Translations under genes and position numbers: made by a program
In this document: positions 8,017 through 16,791 of the stretch, piece after piece
Numbering within the stretch: position 1 is the stretch's first letter
Layout of the letters: each line of letters opens with the position of its first letter
The notes under the pieces: generated by a model
Told to the model about the DNA's origin: nothing
Seen by the model: the letters and a program-made list of their open reading frames with translations, nothing else
The model's database searches: none
Assembly (NCBI RefSeq): GCF_005502275.1
Contig: NZ_SWLZ01000001.1
Location: 124,001 to 188,000 of the forward strand
Length of the DNA: 64,000 nucleotides
Direction: 5' to 3'
Source: Robertmurraya siralis
GTDB lineage: Bacteria > Bacillota > Bacilli > Bacillales > Cytobacillaceae

Positions 8017-8895
8017 TTGGAAAAAGAGGAGAAAAAAGCAATGGTACATCCATTTTTAGAATTAAAGAATGTTTCCTATCAATATCCTGATGGGACGCTC
8101 GCATTAAATAATATATCGCTTCAAATAATAACAGGAAAAAAGATTGCTCTGCTGGGAAATAATGGATCAGGAAAATCAACATTGCTTCTTCATTTAAATG
8201 CTGTACTAGCCCCCACAACGGGACAGCTATATTATAAGGGGAAGGATTTTACTTATAAACGTAAGGAAAAAAATAAACTGCGTGGAGATGTTGGGATTGT
8301 CTTTCAAGATCCGGATACGCAGCTTTTTTCGTCAAGTGTTTATGATGATATTCAATACGGTCCTCGGAATATGGGACTTTCAAAAGAGGAGGTAGAATCG
8401 CGTGTTCTCGAGGCAATGGAGATGACTGATACCATGTCTTTAAAAGAAAAACCTCCACATTTTTTAAGCGTTGGTCAAAAAAAACGAGTGGCCATTGCCT
8501 CTGTTTTATCAATGAAACCAGCTTTAATGATTTTTGATGAACCGACTGCGGGACTAGATCCCTATTACACTAATAGGATCTTAAATATCCTTAATCAACT
8601 AGCGACGAAGGAACGCACTATTCTTGTTTCAACACATGATGTTGATTTCGCATATGAATGGGCTGATGAAATATGGCTACTATCGGAAGGGATGCTAATT
8701 GCCAGAAATGCTCCGTTCGAAATATTCCAAGACCAAACTTTATTAGCAAAAAGCCACTTGCGACAACCGTGGGTACTTGAAGTATTTGCCAAAATTAAGG
8801 AGCCATTAAAGATGTCAACCTGTCCCCGTTCAAAAGAAGAGTTATTGACAATACTTGAGCATTCACTTACCCCAATCGTAGATAGAAGCAAATGA
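8017..8895 (+). CDS. cbiO: cobalt ECF transporter ATPase CbiO
   Basis: 292 residues with a full ABC ATPase set: Walker A GNNGSGKST, Q-loop VFQDPDTQLFS, signature LSVGQKKR, Walker B ALMIFDEPTAGLD and switch STHD. A C-terminal extension of about 60 residues is typical of ECF ATPases. Two starts are possible: TTG 8017 behind GGAGAG, or ATG 8041 behind AGAGGAG at 9 nt; the second would give 284 aa and may be preferred. It powers cobalt uptake with CbiMNQ and ends the operon at a strong terminator. Confidence 0.94.
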   Translation: MEKEEKKAMVHPFLELKNVSYQYPDGTLALNNISLQIITGKKIALLGNNGSGKSTLLLHLNAVLAPTTGQLYYKGKDFTYKRKEKNKLRGDVGIVFQDPDTQLFSSSVYDDIQYGPRNMGLSKEEVESRVLEAMEMTDTMSLKEKPPHFLSVGQKKRVAIASVLSMKPALMIFDEPTAGLDPYYTNRILNILNQLATKERTILVSTHDVDFAYEWADEIWLLSEGMLIARNAPFEIFQDQTLLAKSHLRQPWVLEVFAKIKEPLKMSTCPRSKEELLTILEHSLTPIVDRSK

Positions 8896-8900
8896 GCTGA

Positions 8901-8932
8901 GGAAAACAAAAACTATTTGTTTTCCTTTTTTA
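8901..8932 (+). terminator. intrinsic terminator after cbiO
   Basis: GGAAAACAAA (8901-8910) pairs perfectly with TTTGTTTTCC (8916-8925), followed by T6. It also lies just beyond the stop of the convergent gene at 8935. Confidence 0.9.
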
Positions 8933-8934
8933 TA

Positions 8935-9438
8935 TCATGCATTCCTCTTTTTCCAAGTAATGAAACGAAACCATATAAATTGAAGAACTACTGCGACAAT
9001 AACCCCAATCGAGGTATCTCTCATTCGATCGAGGGCATAGCTTTTTGAATGCTCCTCGAACACGAACACAAATAATATCGTGAGTGCAACTTGATGAAGG
9101 ACTTTCATATCCAGGTTCAACCACTTTGTACAATAAGAACCTAAAAGAAGCAGTAATCCTAAAAACCATCCATTTAATTGGATATGGGTTGCGATCAGTA
9201 CAGTGAGAAGGATTCCTAAAATGGTTCCAACGGCTCGCCGAAGTGAAAGTTGAACCGTTTGATTGAATGTGGTTTGCTGACAAAGGATAACAGAAAGTGG
9301 AGCTAGATAAGGATGTTTAGATCCTAAAAGCTTGGCAATTTCCCACGCTAAAGCAGAGCCAATGGCCATATTCCAAATTATAACGGTGTCGTTTGCTTTT
9401 GTGTCTTCGTGTTGTGAGTCTTTCAAATTTGAAATCAA
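8935..9438 (-). CDS. FUSC/aromatic-acid-exporter-like membrane protein
   Basis: About 167 residues with four membrane segments and the FUSC-family pattern (AWEIAKLLGSKHPYLAPLSVI, then RAVGTILGILL). Family members export aromatic acids or act as uncharacterised channels; this one is only the membrane half, with no soluble C-terminal domain. The start is uncertain: the frame opens at TTG 9438, but GAGGAG directly abuts it, so TTG 9426 or a non-standard start may be used. Convergent with cbiO; function is inferred from the family only. Confidence 0.65.
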   Translation of the reverse strand: MISNLKDSQHEDTKANDTVIIWNMAIGSALAWEIAKLLGSKHPYLAPLSVILCQQTTFNQTVQLSLRRAVGTILGILLTVLIATHIQLNGWFLGLLLLLGSYCTKWLNLDMKVLHQVALTILFVFVFEEHSKSYALDRMRDTSIGVIVAVVLQFIWFRFITWKKRNA

Positions 9439-9608
9439 CTCCTCATAATTGATTTAATTTAGTATCATTCTTTTTGGGAATATTATGTGAATTACATCTG
9501 AAATAGCTTCTTTATATCCTGAAATAAAAAAAATTTACGATATTTCGTATCCTTTTTCATATTTTTTACGTTTTACATAACAAATAGCTTTATTAAGGAG
9601 GAGCGACC

Positions 9609-10559
9609 ATGACGCTAAAAGTAAGTGAACAGACGGAGTTATTAAGTGGACAACTTCGGGATATAAAGAAGATTTTCGATGAAATGGTGATTCCTTATAG
9701 GCCGGAGCTATGGCGATATTGTTACCATATTACGGGTTCGCCATGGGATGCGGAGGATTTGGTTCAGGATACATTGCTGAAAGCTTTTTCATCATTATCA
9801 CATTTATGGCAGCCGATAAATCCGAAAGGTTACTTATTTAAGATTGCATCCACTACATGGATCGACCAATGTCGCAAGATGAAACTGAAACTGGAACCGA
9901 TCGAAACGACTTATGAACTTCCATCATATGAAGACCATTACATTGGAGAGATTGAAGATGCATTTGCCCATTTAGTAACTACGTTGGCACCTCGGCAAAG
10001 GGTTGCTCTATTATTAGCAGATGTCTTTAGCTTTAAATTGAAGGAGGTTGCAGAAATAGTAGGTGCCAACGAAGGGACGGTAAAAGCGTTGCTGCATCGT
10101 GCTAGAAAAAAATTAAAGGAAGCGAAAGAGAGCAATAAAGAGAGCAAAAATGATGAGATTACTAGCGAACAAAAAGAATTGATTTCGAATTACATGGCTG
10201 CTTTTAATAGAAGGGATCCAGAAGGGATTGCGAAATTATTAGAACATAATGTAAGAACGGATATCGTTCATATTGCGCAAGAATTAGGAAAAGAGGTTGT
10301 AGTAAAACATTCCCTAACCGATTGGGCCAATGATCCAGTAGATATGAAAGCTGAACTTCATCATTTGTGGGGGCGTCCTACGATTGTTCAAGTCGCATTC
10401 GCGAACGGTGATCGTGCTGTTTATAATTTAAATCGCCTTGATTGGGAAAATGGAAAAATAGTCGCAATAAAAGACTATTATTTCTGTCCTGAATTGCTTC
10501 GTGCCGCTGCTAATCAGTTGATGATGAAGGTTTTTCCTAGAAAATATACGTTACAATAA
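9609..10559 (+). CDS. ECF-type sigma factor with SnoaL-like C-terminal domain
   Basis: 316 residues. Region 2 is recognisable at about 28-95 (WDAEDLVQDTLLKAFSSL) and region 4 at about 125-170 (LAPRQRVALLLADVFSFKLKEVAEIVGANEGTVKALLHRARKKL). The C-terminal ~120 residues (from ISNYMAAFNRRDPEGIAKLL) look like a SnoaL/NTF2-like fold, as in ECF groups that carry their own sensor domain instead of an anti-sigma factor. No anti-sigma gene is adjacent. AAGGAGGAG precedes the ATG. The next gene starts 19 bp on and is probably co-transcribed. The signal is unknown. Confidence 0.9.
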   Translation: MTLKVSEQTELLSGQLRDIKKIFDEMVIPYRPELWRYCYHITGSPWDAEDLVQDTLLKAFSSLSHLWQPINPKGYLFKIASTTWIDQCRKMKLKLEPIETTYELPSYEDHYIGEIEDAFAHLVTTLAPRQRVALLLADVFSFKLKEVAEIVGANEGTVKALLHRARKKLKEAKESNKESKNDEITSEQKELISNYMAAFNRRDPEGIAKLLEHNVRTDIVHIAQELGKEVVVKHSLTDWANDPVDMKAELHHLWGRPTIVQVAFANGDRAVYNLNRLDWENGKIVAIKDYYFCPELLRAAANQLMMKVFPRKYTLQ

Positions 10560-10578
10560 TTGGGTTGGAGGAAATACG

Positions 10579-11421
10579 ATGAATCACTTGGCAAACATTA
10601 AAGTAGTTGTACCATCAATCGCTTCAACCTTAGAATTTTATAAAGATATTTTGCAATTTAATGTGTTATTTTTTGATGATCGCCAAAAGGCAGCAATGGT
10701 AGAGTTTGATTCTGGACAGAATCTTTTGCTCGTTGAGGATTCAAGCCTTGATGTAACAAGGTGGTTGGCACCGTCTTATCATCTTGTCAATTCGGGGGAG
10801 AGGCTCTATTTCAGAGGCAACAGTAGTCATATTGCGTCGGTCAAATTAAATGAGGTTGAGGTCACAAAGATTGAAAAAGAATGGGGAGACACAATCTTAG
10901 AAGTTACTGATCCAAACGGATATATCCTTTCATTTTGGGAAGGAAAAGAACTCAGCTTTTTAGAACTATTGGAATTTTATGAACTTGCTCCCATTCGACT
11001 AAAAAAAGCATTGAAGGGGTTAAACGAAAGGGACTTGGATCTAGTAAGGGCTCCGGGAAAATGGAGTATTAGACAAACGGTTTTGCACATGGTTGATTCA
11101 GATGCGTCCTCACTGGCTATGGTCAAATTTGCTTTAGCTGAACCTGGAAGAATATTTAATGCTAATGGTTATAATCCGGATACATGGGTGGAAGGCTTAG
11201 ATTATCAACATCGTACTATTGGTGCAGAGGTAGCACTTTTTATTGCGATTCGAAAACATATTTCCGGCTTGCTTCGCCATCTTCCTAACGCAATGGACAG
11301 AACGATACAAATTTCGAGTGGCCCAGTTGTAACAGTAAGGGAGCGAATTCGTCTATTAATGTCTCACGCGCTTGGTCATATTGAACAAATTCTCGAAACA
11401 AGAAGAATTCATGGAAAATAG
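10579..11421 (+). CDS. VOC (glyoxalase-like) domain fused to a DinB-like domain
   Basis: 280 residues in two parts. Residues 1-122 form a glyoxalase/bleomycin-resistance (VOC) half-barrel pair (IKVVVPSIASTLEFYKDIL, ending TDPNGYILSFWEGKE). Residues ~130-278 form a DinB_2/YfiT-like helical bundle with the metal-binding histidines expected in VLHMVDSD near 173 and SHALGHIEQILETRRIHG at the end. DinB-superfamily enzymes include bacillithiol-dependent transferases; VOC enzymes act on electrophiles or antibiotics. The fusion with an ECF sigma gene upstream suggests a stress or detoxification unit, which is inference. Confidence 0.8.
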   Translation: MNHLANIKVVVPSIASTLEFYKDILQFNVLFFDDRQKAAMVEFDSGQNLLLVEDSSLDVTRWLAPSYHLVNSGERLYFRGNSSHIASVKLNEVEVTKIEKEWGDTILEVTDPNGYILSFWEGKELSFLELLEFYELAPIRLKKALKGLNERDLDLVRAPGKWSIRQTVLHMVDSDASSLAMVKFALAEPGRIFNANGYNPDTWVEGLDYQHRTIGAEVALFIAIRKHISGLLRHLPNAMDRTIQISSGPVVTVRERIRLLMSHALGHIEQILETRRIHGK

Positions 11422-11473
11422 GGAGCGGTCATTTTTTTTATAATGAAATATTATTAGTTTCCTGGGTAAGAAG

Positions 11474-11788
11474 AAGGCTGTCTGATAAGTCCCTAAAATA
11501 AAGCAATGGGAGAAAAACAGCTCGTCTTCCTCCCATTACTTTTGTATTATATGGATCATTTCCTGAAAGAAGCTGGCGGATGCCGGCAACTTTCAGTATA
11601 TTGTGGGCTAATGCCACAATTCCAAACTCGACATGGACTTTATCAGGACCCCGTAGGGAAAACTACGGAACGAGCGATTGCCCTTAATGTGACCGAGCGC
11701 ACTTCCTACCTCAATTTTACGTTGAGCAGATAACTGCCTTTTTCACACATTACAAGGGCTGTTTTTGCCTTCGATTTCATTTCTTTAA
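11474..11788 (-). pseudogene. C-terminal remnant of an IS1182-like transposase
   Basis: Read on the minus strand in successive frames, this stretch gives EMKSKAKTALVMCEKGSYLL, then QRKIEVGSALGHIKGNRSFR, then DKVHVEFGIVALAHNILK. That order is the C-terminal end of IS1182-type DDE transposases. At least two frameshifts and the absence of the rest of the gene show it is dead. Terminal repeats were not identified. Confidence 0.75.
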
Positions 11789-11962
11789 CGGATATTTAAT
11801 TTCGAAAAGAGGATTACCTGTAAAGGATTATTGAAGGAAGTTTTTTAATAATTAACTATGTGAGAATAGTGTTATTCACACAATCTTTATAAAATTTTTG
11901 AAAAATGGATTTTAACAATTGAGATTGTATGATATATTAAAACCAATTTAATAGTTTAATTT

Positions 11963-12150
11963 AAATAAGTGCTCACTTTGTGAGGTAAAAGGGAAACTAG
12001 TGAAAATCTAGTACAGCCCCCGCTACTGTAAGAGCTGATGAAATTACATGACCACTGAGAAATCGGGAAGGTGTAAGAGTAAGATGATGCTTAAGTCAGG
12101 AAACCTGCTTATTTAAACGACACTTTACTTTTCGGAGGGAGAAGTATAGG
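11963..12150 (+). ncRNA. cobalamin riboswitch upstream of the cbi operon
   Basis: Contains the B12 box AAGTCAGGAAACCTGCTT (12093-12110), preceded by GGGAAACTAGTGAAAATCTA and GCCCCCGCTACTGTAAG, the core of the cobalamin class. A terminator follows at 12217-12252. It should repress the biosynthetic operon when B12 is plentiful. Confidence 0.95.
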
Positions 12151-12216
12151 CGGAACAGTAGTGTTTCTATTGTTTTTATGTTTTAAGTATAGTATTTCAT
12201 CTATTGTATCTTAAAA

Positions 12217-12252
12217 TGCCTGTATTCCTATGAAAGGAGTGCAGGCTTTTTT
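12217..12252 (+). terminator. riboswitch-linked terminator before cbiH60
   Basis: GCCTGTATTCCT pairs with AGGAGTGCAGGC (one or two mismatches), followed by T6. It lies about 65 nt past the riboswitch core. Confidence 0.85.
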
Positions 12253-12318
12253 ATTTACGCCGAGAGCAAGCAGCCTGTCTCAACTCCTCCCGCCGAAAAT
12301 CAAGCAAATTGTTGTTGT

Positions 12319-12446
12319 CTTATGGAAAGAACAGACCCTTTAGCGCTTTTTATGGCGATGAGGACAAAGGATACCCTTTTCCTACATCCTCATCGGAGCA
12401 ATTTCAACTTTTAATTGTTCCGAAGACGCGCTCCATGCGCATTTGT
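12319..12446 (+). repeat. structured intergenic element, copy B (before cbiH60)
   Basis: GATGAGGA...TCCTCATC (about 12357-12394) forms a long stem. GGAGCAATT (12395-12403) pairs with AATTGTTCC (12413-12421). GCGC-TCCAT-GCGC forms a third stem. It aligns with copies A and C, including a leading GAAAGAACA block shared with copy C. Same uncertain status: leader RNA or dispersed repeat. Confidence 0.6.
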
Positions 12447-12472
12447 ATTCTTGTAACAGAAAATTTTAAGAA

Positions 12473-12605
12473 TTGACTAGCTCCGGTTTCTGCACGATGT
12501 TCCTCAAGTTTTCCACAAGAAAAGGTTGATTAGGGTGCTTACATCGGAAATTTGCGTTCTCACAGCCCATTTGGATGGCTTTTCAGACAAGGTGCTTGTA
12601 CTTTT
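12473..12605 (+). repeat. second, different intergenic repeat-like segment
   Basis: Begins GACTAGCTCCGG and ends AAGGTGCTTGTACTTTTCTT. From memory, many Bacillaceae genomes carry dispersed structured repeats that begin CTAGCTCC and end in GCGCTTGCGCTTTTCTT; this looks like a diverged member. It lies between copy B and the cbiH60 ribosome binding site. Confidence 0.4.
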
Positions 12606-12628
12606 CTTAATTTATTGGAGGTTAGCGA

Positions 12629-14242
12629 ATGAAAGTTGGAAAGATTTATGTAGTAGGATTTGGTCCAGGCTCAGAAGAACATATTACAACAAGGGCAATA
12701 TATGCTCTGCAGCACAGTGACTATATTATTGGGTATAAGACGTATGTGGATCTTATCGAGCATTTAGTTACGGCGAAATCAATTGTAAGTACAGGGATGA
12801 CAGAAGAGGTTTCTCGAGCACAAGAAGCAGTAAAGCAAGCTGAAGCTGGACATACAGTATCAGTGATCTCAAGTGGGGATTCTGGTGTTTATGGAATGGC
12901 AGGTTTAGTGTATGAAGTATTAATTGAAAAAGGCTGGACGGAGGAAAACGGCATCGGGGTAGAAATTGTGCCAGGTATCTCGGCAATCAATTCGTGTGCA
13001 AGCTTACTAGGTGCCCCGGTTATGCATGATGCCTGTACGATTAGTTTAAGTGATCATTTGACGCCGTGGAAGGTGATTGAAAAGCGGATTGAAGCAGCGG
13101 CGATGGCTGATTTTGTCATTGCTTTATATAATCCGAAAAGCGGGCGGAGAACGCGGCAAATAGTGGAGGCACAAAGAATTTTGTTGAAGTATCGCTCTCC
13201 TGATACACCTGTAGGCTTAGTAAAAAGCGCATATCGTGACAATCAGCGCGTCGTTTTGACGAATTTAGCGGAAATGCTAGAGCATGATATTGGCATGCTA
13301 ACGACAGTCATCATCGGCAATTCCTCCACTTTCTTTTATGACAACAAGATCATAACACCGCGGGGGTATCAACGGAAATATACATTAGGTGAAGAAAAGC
13401 AAAGTTTAAAACCGCATCAACGTCTAAAGAAAGAGGCTGAACCATGGGCGCTAGAGCAAGAAAAGGAAGCAGCAACTAGCACTGAGCGTGAAGCTAAAAA
13501 AAAAACGAGTTCGTTAAACATGGCCCTTATGGCCGTAGCGATGGTGACAAAAACGAAGATTGATCATCCATTAATAGTGCAGCAGCCTCTTGAACAAATA
13601 TTTGAATTTGCAGTCTCTCCAGGGGTTGCGAATAAATTTATTACACCAGAGCAAATGCGTCTATTGGCAGAAATTATTAGCGAGCAAGGTTCGTTAGAAT
13701 ACACGCCAGATCATCGTTTTATCGTCAAGCTTTCAACAGAGGAGCCTGATGTGATTGTTGAAAAACTTAAACAAAATGGATTAATGGTGATGCCGATTGG
13801 CGATGTATTAAACGTAAAGGCTTGTGACTTTTGCTATGGTGAAAAAGCGGAGTCTATCCCATACGCAGAGGAAATTGCAGAGCAACTAGGGGGTTTGAAG
13901 CTTCCGAAGGAATTACATATCGGCTTTAATGGCTGCGGAATGGCCTGTTATCGTGCTGTCTTTGATGACATCGGGATCGTCTATCGCAAAAAAAAGTTTG
14001 ACTTATTTATTGGCTCAAAGCCAGTGGGGAGAACGGCTCATGCAGCTCAGCCAGTTGCGGAAGGAATAGAGCCGGAAAACTTATTGCCGCTGCTAACGAG
14101 AATAATTAATGAGTATAAAGAAAATGCACATCCGAATGAACGCCTTTTTAAATATTTTAAACGAGTGAAGAGAATTCAAGATTTTATTTATTATGATATG
14201 AGTTCGAAAATTGAAGTTGAGCCAGCACCGTGTGGAGATTAG
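12629..14242 (+). CDS. cbiH: cobalt-factor III C17-methyltransferase fused to an iron-sulfur domain (CbiH60 type)
   Basis: 537 residues, about twice a normal CbiH. Residues 1-240 are a SAM-dependent tetrapyrrole methylase (VVGFGPGSEEHITTRA; SSGDSGVYGMAGL; EIVPGISAINSCASLLGAP). After a charged linker, residues ~290-520 resemble a nitrite/sulfite reductase half, with KACDFCYG near 400 and FNGCGMACYRA near 430 providing four cysteines for a [4Fe-4S] cluster. This is the CbiH60 architecture known from B. megaterium, which methylates C17 and contracts the ring to give cobalt-precorrin-4. TTGGAGG precedes the ATG. First gene of the operon. Confidence 0.95.
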   Translation: MKVGKIYVVGFGPGSEEHITTRAIYALQHSDYIIGYKTYVDLIEHLVTAKSIVSTGMTEEVSRAQEAVKQAEAGHTVSVISSGDSGVYGMAGLVYEVLIEKGWTEENGIGVEIVPGISAINSCASLLGAPVMHDACTISLSDHLTPWKVIEKRIEAAAMADFVIALYNPKSGRRTRQIVEAQRILLKYRSPDTPVGLVKSAYRDNQRVVLTNLAEMLEHDIGMLTTVIIGNSSTFFYDNKIITPRGYQRKYTLGEEKQSLKPHQRLKKEAEPWALEQEKEAATSTEREAKKKTSSLNMALMAVAMVTKTKIDHPLIVQQPLEQIFEFAVSPGVANKFITPEQMRLLAEIISEQGSLEYTPDHRFIVKLSTEEPDVIVEKLKQNGLMVMPIGDVLNVKACDFCYGEKAESIPYAEEIAEQLGGLKLPKELHIGFNGCGMACYRAVFDDIGIVYRKKKFDLFIGSKPVGRTAHAAQPVAEGIEPENLLPLLTRIINEYKENAHPNERLFKYFKRVKRIQDFIYYDMSSKIEVEPAPCGD

Positions 14243-14251
14243 GAGGGTACG

Positions 14252-15028
14252 ATGATTTTATTTTTAGCGGGGACAAGTGACGCAAGAGCTTTAGCGGTTC
14301 ATTTGCAAAATCAAGGGTATTCAATATTAGCAACCGTTGTGACGGAATCTGCCACTGATAGTTTAAGAGAAAACGATATTCCATATCAGGTAGGTCGTTT
14401 AAGCGAGAATGATATGAAGGAACTGATCTCCAAGCATGAAATAAATGTTGTGGTGGACGCCAGTCATCCTTATGCGGAGGAAGCTTCGAAAACAGCAATG
14501 GCTGCAAGCGCTCACTGCAAAATTCCTTACATACGTTATGAGCGGCCGCAAGAACAGTATCAATCTTCCTACATTACAGAAGTTGACAGCTATGAAGAAG
14601 CAGCGAAACTAGCGCAAAATCATAAAGGTACCATTATGCTGACGACAGGTAGTAAAACGTTAGATATTTTTACAAAATATTTAATGAAGGATGATATTCG
14701 ACTTATTTGCAGGATGCTTCCAAATAGGGAGAATATGGAAAAATGTGACAAATTAGGAATTAAACAAAAAGATATTATCGCCATACAAGGACCATTTTCA
14801 GAATCATTAAACCAATCATTGTACGAGCAGTTTAAAGTGACATTAATGATTACAAAAGAAAGCGGCAAAGTCGGCTCTGTTGACGAAAAGATGACCGCTG
14901 CAATAAAGATGGGAATACCCGTCATTTTAATAAAGCGGCCTTCCATCCAGTATGAAAACTATTGTACTTGTTTTGATGAAGTGACTCATTTATTAGGAGG
15001 TTTTATTAATGGCAAACATGAATTTTAA
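14252..15028 (+). CDS. cbiJ: cobalt-precorrin-6A reductase
   Basis: 258 residues with the CbiJ/CobK pattern: N-terminal FLAGTSDARALAVHL, DASHPYAEEASKTA near 72, YERPQEQY near 95 and LTTGSKTLDIF near 130. It reduces cobalt-precorrin-6A to 6B with NAD(P)H. It starts 9 bp after cbiH60 behind AGGAGG and overlaps cbiC by 20 bp. Confidence 0.93.
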   Translation: MILFLAGTSDARALAVHLQNQGYSILATVVTESATDSLRENDIPYQVGRLSENDMKELISKHEINVVVDASHPYAEEASKTAMAASAHCKIPYIRYERPQEQYQSSYITEVDSYEEAAKLAQNHKGTIMLTTGSKTLDIFTKYLMKDDIRLICRMLPNRENMEKCDKLGIKQKDIIAIQGPFSESLNQSLYEQFKVTLMITKESGKVGSVDEKMTAAIKMGIPVILIKRPSIQYENYCTCFDEVTHLLGGFINGKHEF

Positions 15029-15683
15029 TACGAGTTTTACCCCTGTTACGGTCGACCCGGACAAAATATATGATCACAGCTTTGCGATCATTAAGGAAGA
15101 GATGGGGGAACATTCTTTTACAGATGAGCAATGGCTGGTAGTGAGACGTGTCATTCATGCTTCAGCAGATTTTGAATTAGGAAGGAGTATGATTTTTACT
15201 CCAAATGCGATTGAAGCAGGAATTCAGTCCATTCTTGCTGGTCGCCATGTGGTTGCTGATGTGCAAATGATTGAAAGTGGATCAGGACGTAAACGATTTC
15301 AAAAACATGGCGGTGATTTGCATTGTTATATTGCAGATGAGGATGTTGCAAAGGAAGCAAAGGCGCAAGGAACGACGCGGGCGATTATTTCTATGCAAAA
15401 GGCAGTACGCTTACATGAAGGCGGTATTTATGCGATCGGCAATGCACCAACGGCATTGTTGGAGTTAATCCGCTTAGTGAAGGAAGGAATAGCCAAACCG
15501 GACTTAATTATTGGCATGCCAGTTGGATTTGTGTCAGCAGCAGAATCAAAAGCGGAGTTAGCCGTGCTTGAAGGAATTCCATTCATTACTAATAAAGGAA
15601 GAAAGGGTGGCAGTACAGTGACTGTGGCGGCACTTAATGCCATCTCGATTATGGCTGATGAGCGCGCAAACGAAACGAAATAA
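15009..15683 (+). CDS. cbiC: cobalt-precorrin-8 methylmutase
   Basis: 224 residues. RVIHASADFELG carries the catalytic histidine that moves the methyl group from C11 to C12, producing cobyrinate. Also visible are GSGRKRFQKHGGDLHCYI and the C-terminal ITNKGRKGGSTVTVAALNAI. TTAGGAGG lies inside the end of cbiJ. Confidence 0.94.
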   Translation: MANMNFNTSFTPVTVDPDKIYDHSFAIIKEEMGEHSFTDEQWLVVRRVIHASADFELGRSMIFTPNAIEAGIQSILAGRHVVADVQMIESGSGRKRFQKHGGDLHCYIADEDVAKEAKAQGTTRAIISMQKAVRLHEGGIYAIGNAPTALLELIRLVKEGIAKPDLIIGMPVGFVSAAESKAELAVLEGIPFITNKGRKGGSTVTVAALNAISIMADERANETK

Positions 15684-16791
15684 AAAAGATCCTTCACAAA
15701 TGCGGCATGGCTACACGACTGGAGCTTGTGCTACAGCGATGACAAAGGCGGCCCTGCAAGCGCTTGTCACCGGAAAAGTACCGAATGAAGTCATGATTTA
15801 TTTGCCGGTTGGCCAATACGCATCATTTAAAGTAACAGGATTTGAAAAGACAGAAAACGAAGTAATGTGTGAAACCATTAAAGATGCTGGCGATGATCCA
15901 GATGCTACACATCAAGCTCGAATCCAAAGCACTGTCCGTTTTTCAAAGCGAAGGGGTATTCACTTAGATGGTGGAATTGGCGTTGGGCGGGTGACAAAAG
16001 CTGGACTGCCAGTACCAATTGGTGAAGCCGCGATCAATCCTGTACCGCGAAAAATGATCAATGCGGTTGTTGAAGAAGCGCTTGACGAATATCAATTAGA
16101 TTGTGGAATAGACGTTATTATTTCTGTTCCGGATGGTGAAGAGATCGCCAAAAAGACATTAAACGGGCGATTAGGAATAATTGGTGGGATTTCCATTTTA
16201 GGAACGCGCGGCATTGTCGTTCCGTTTTCCAGTTCAGCTTATATGGCAAGCATAGTACAAGCAATTAACGTTGCGAAAGAAGCAGGATGCGATCATTTAG
16301 TCATTACAACAGGTGGCCGAAGTGAGAAATATGCGATGAAGCAATATCCTCATTTACAGGAAGAAGCATTTATTGAAATGGGCGATTTTGTTGGATTTAC
16401 ACTAAAACATATTGCTAAAAAGGAGATTCCCAATGTCTCGCTAGTCGGAATGATCGGGAAATTCTCAAAAATTGCTCAAGGTATTATGATGGTTCATTCA
16501 AAAAGTGCACCGGTCAGCTTTGAGTTTTTAGCGGGAATGGCAAAACGAGTAGGCGTAGAAGAAGCCGTTCAAAAAGAAATTTTACAAGCAAACACCGCTT
16601 CGCAAGTTGCTGACCTGCTTAAAGGCAATGAAGCCTTTTTTGCAGCACTTTGCAAGAACTGCTGTTATCACGCATTGAATCACATTAATAGCAATATGAA
16701 TGTTTCGACAACGTTGTATACACTTAGCGGAGAATGTATAGGAAAGGCTGAGAATATTGACAAATTGGATGAAAATGATTGGTATCGGTGA
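15658..16791 (+). CDS. cbiD: cobalt-precorrin-5B C1-methyltransferase
   Basis: About 377 residues. [18 protein letters not shown] near the N-terminus and [20 protein letters not shown] near 110 are CbiD hallmarks. The enzyme methylates C1 in the anaerobic pathway to give cobalt-precorrin-6A. The start is not certain: ATG 15658 gives the usual family length and overlaps cbiC by 26 bp; ATG 15637 or 15700 are alternatives with no better ribosome binding site. Confidence 0.93.
   Translation: MSAQTKRNKKDPSQMRHGYTTGACATAMTKAALQALVTGKVPNEVMIYLPVGQYASFKVTGFEKTENEVMCETIKDAGDDPDATHQARIQSTVRFSKRRGIHLDGGIGVGRVTKAGLPVPIGEAAINPVPRKMINAVVEEALDEYQLDCGIDVIISVPDGEEIAKKTLNGRLGIIGGISILGTRGIVVPFSSSAYMASIVQAINVAKEAGCDHLVITTGGRSEKYAMKQYPHLQEEAFIEMGDFVGFTLKHIAKKEIPNVSLVGMIGKFSKIAQGIMMVHSKSAPVSFEFLAGMAKRVGVEEAVQKEILQANTASQVADLLKGNEAFFAALCKNCCYHALNHINSNMNVSTTLYTLSGECIGKAENIDKLDENDWYR

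Noticed and set aside
8249-8512. Minus-strand open frames within cbiO and similar antisense frames across the operons
   Set aside because: They lack ribosome binding sites and family motifs and lie opposite well-supported genes.
11506-11733. 75-residue plus-strand open frame
   Set aside because: It is the antisense of an IS1182-like transposase remnant, whose recognisable residues lie on the minus strand.
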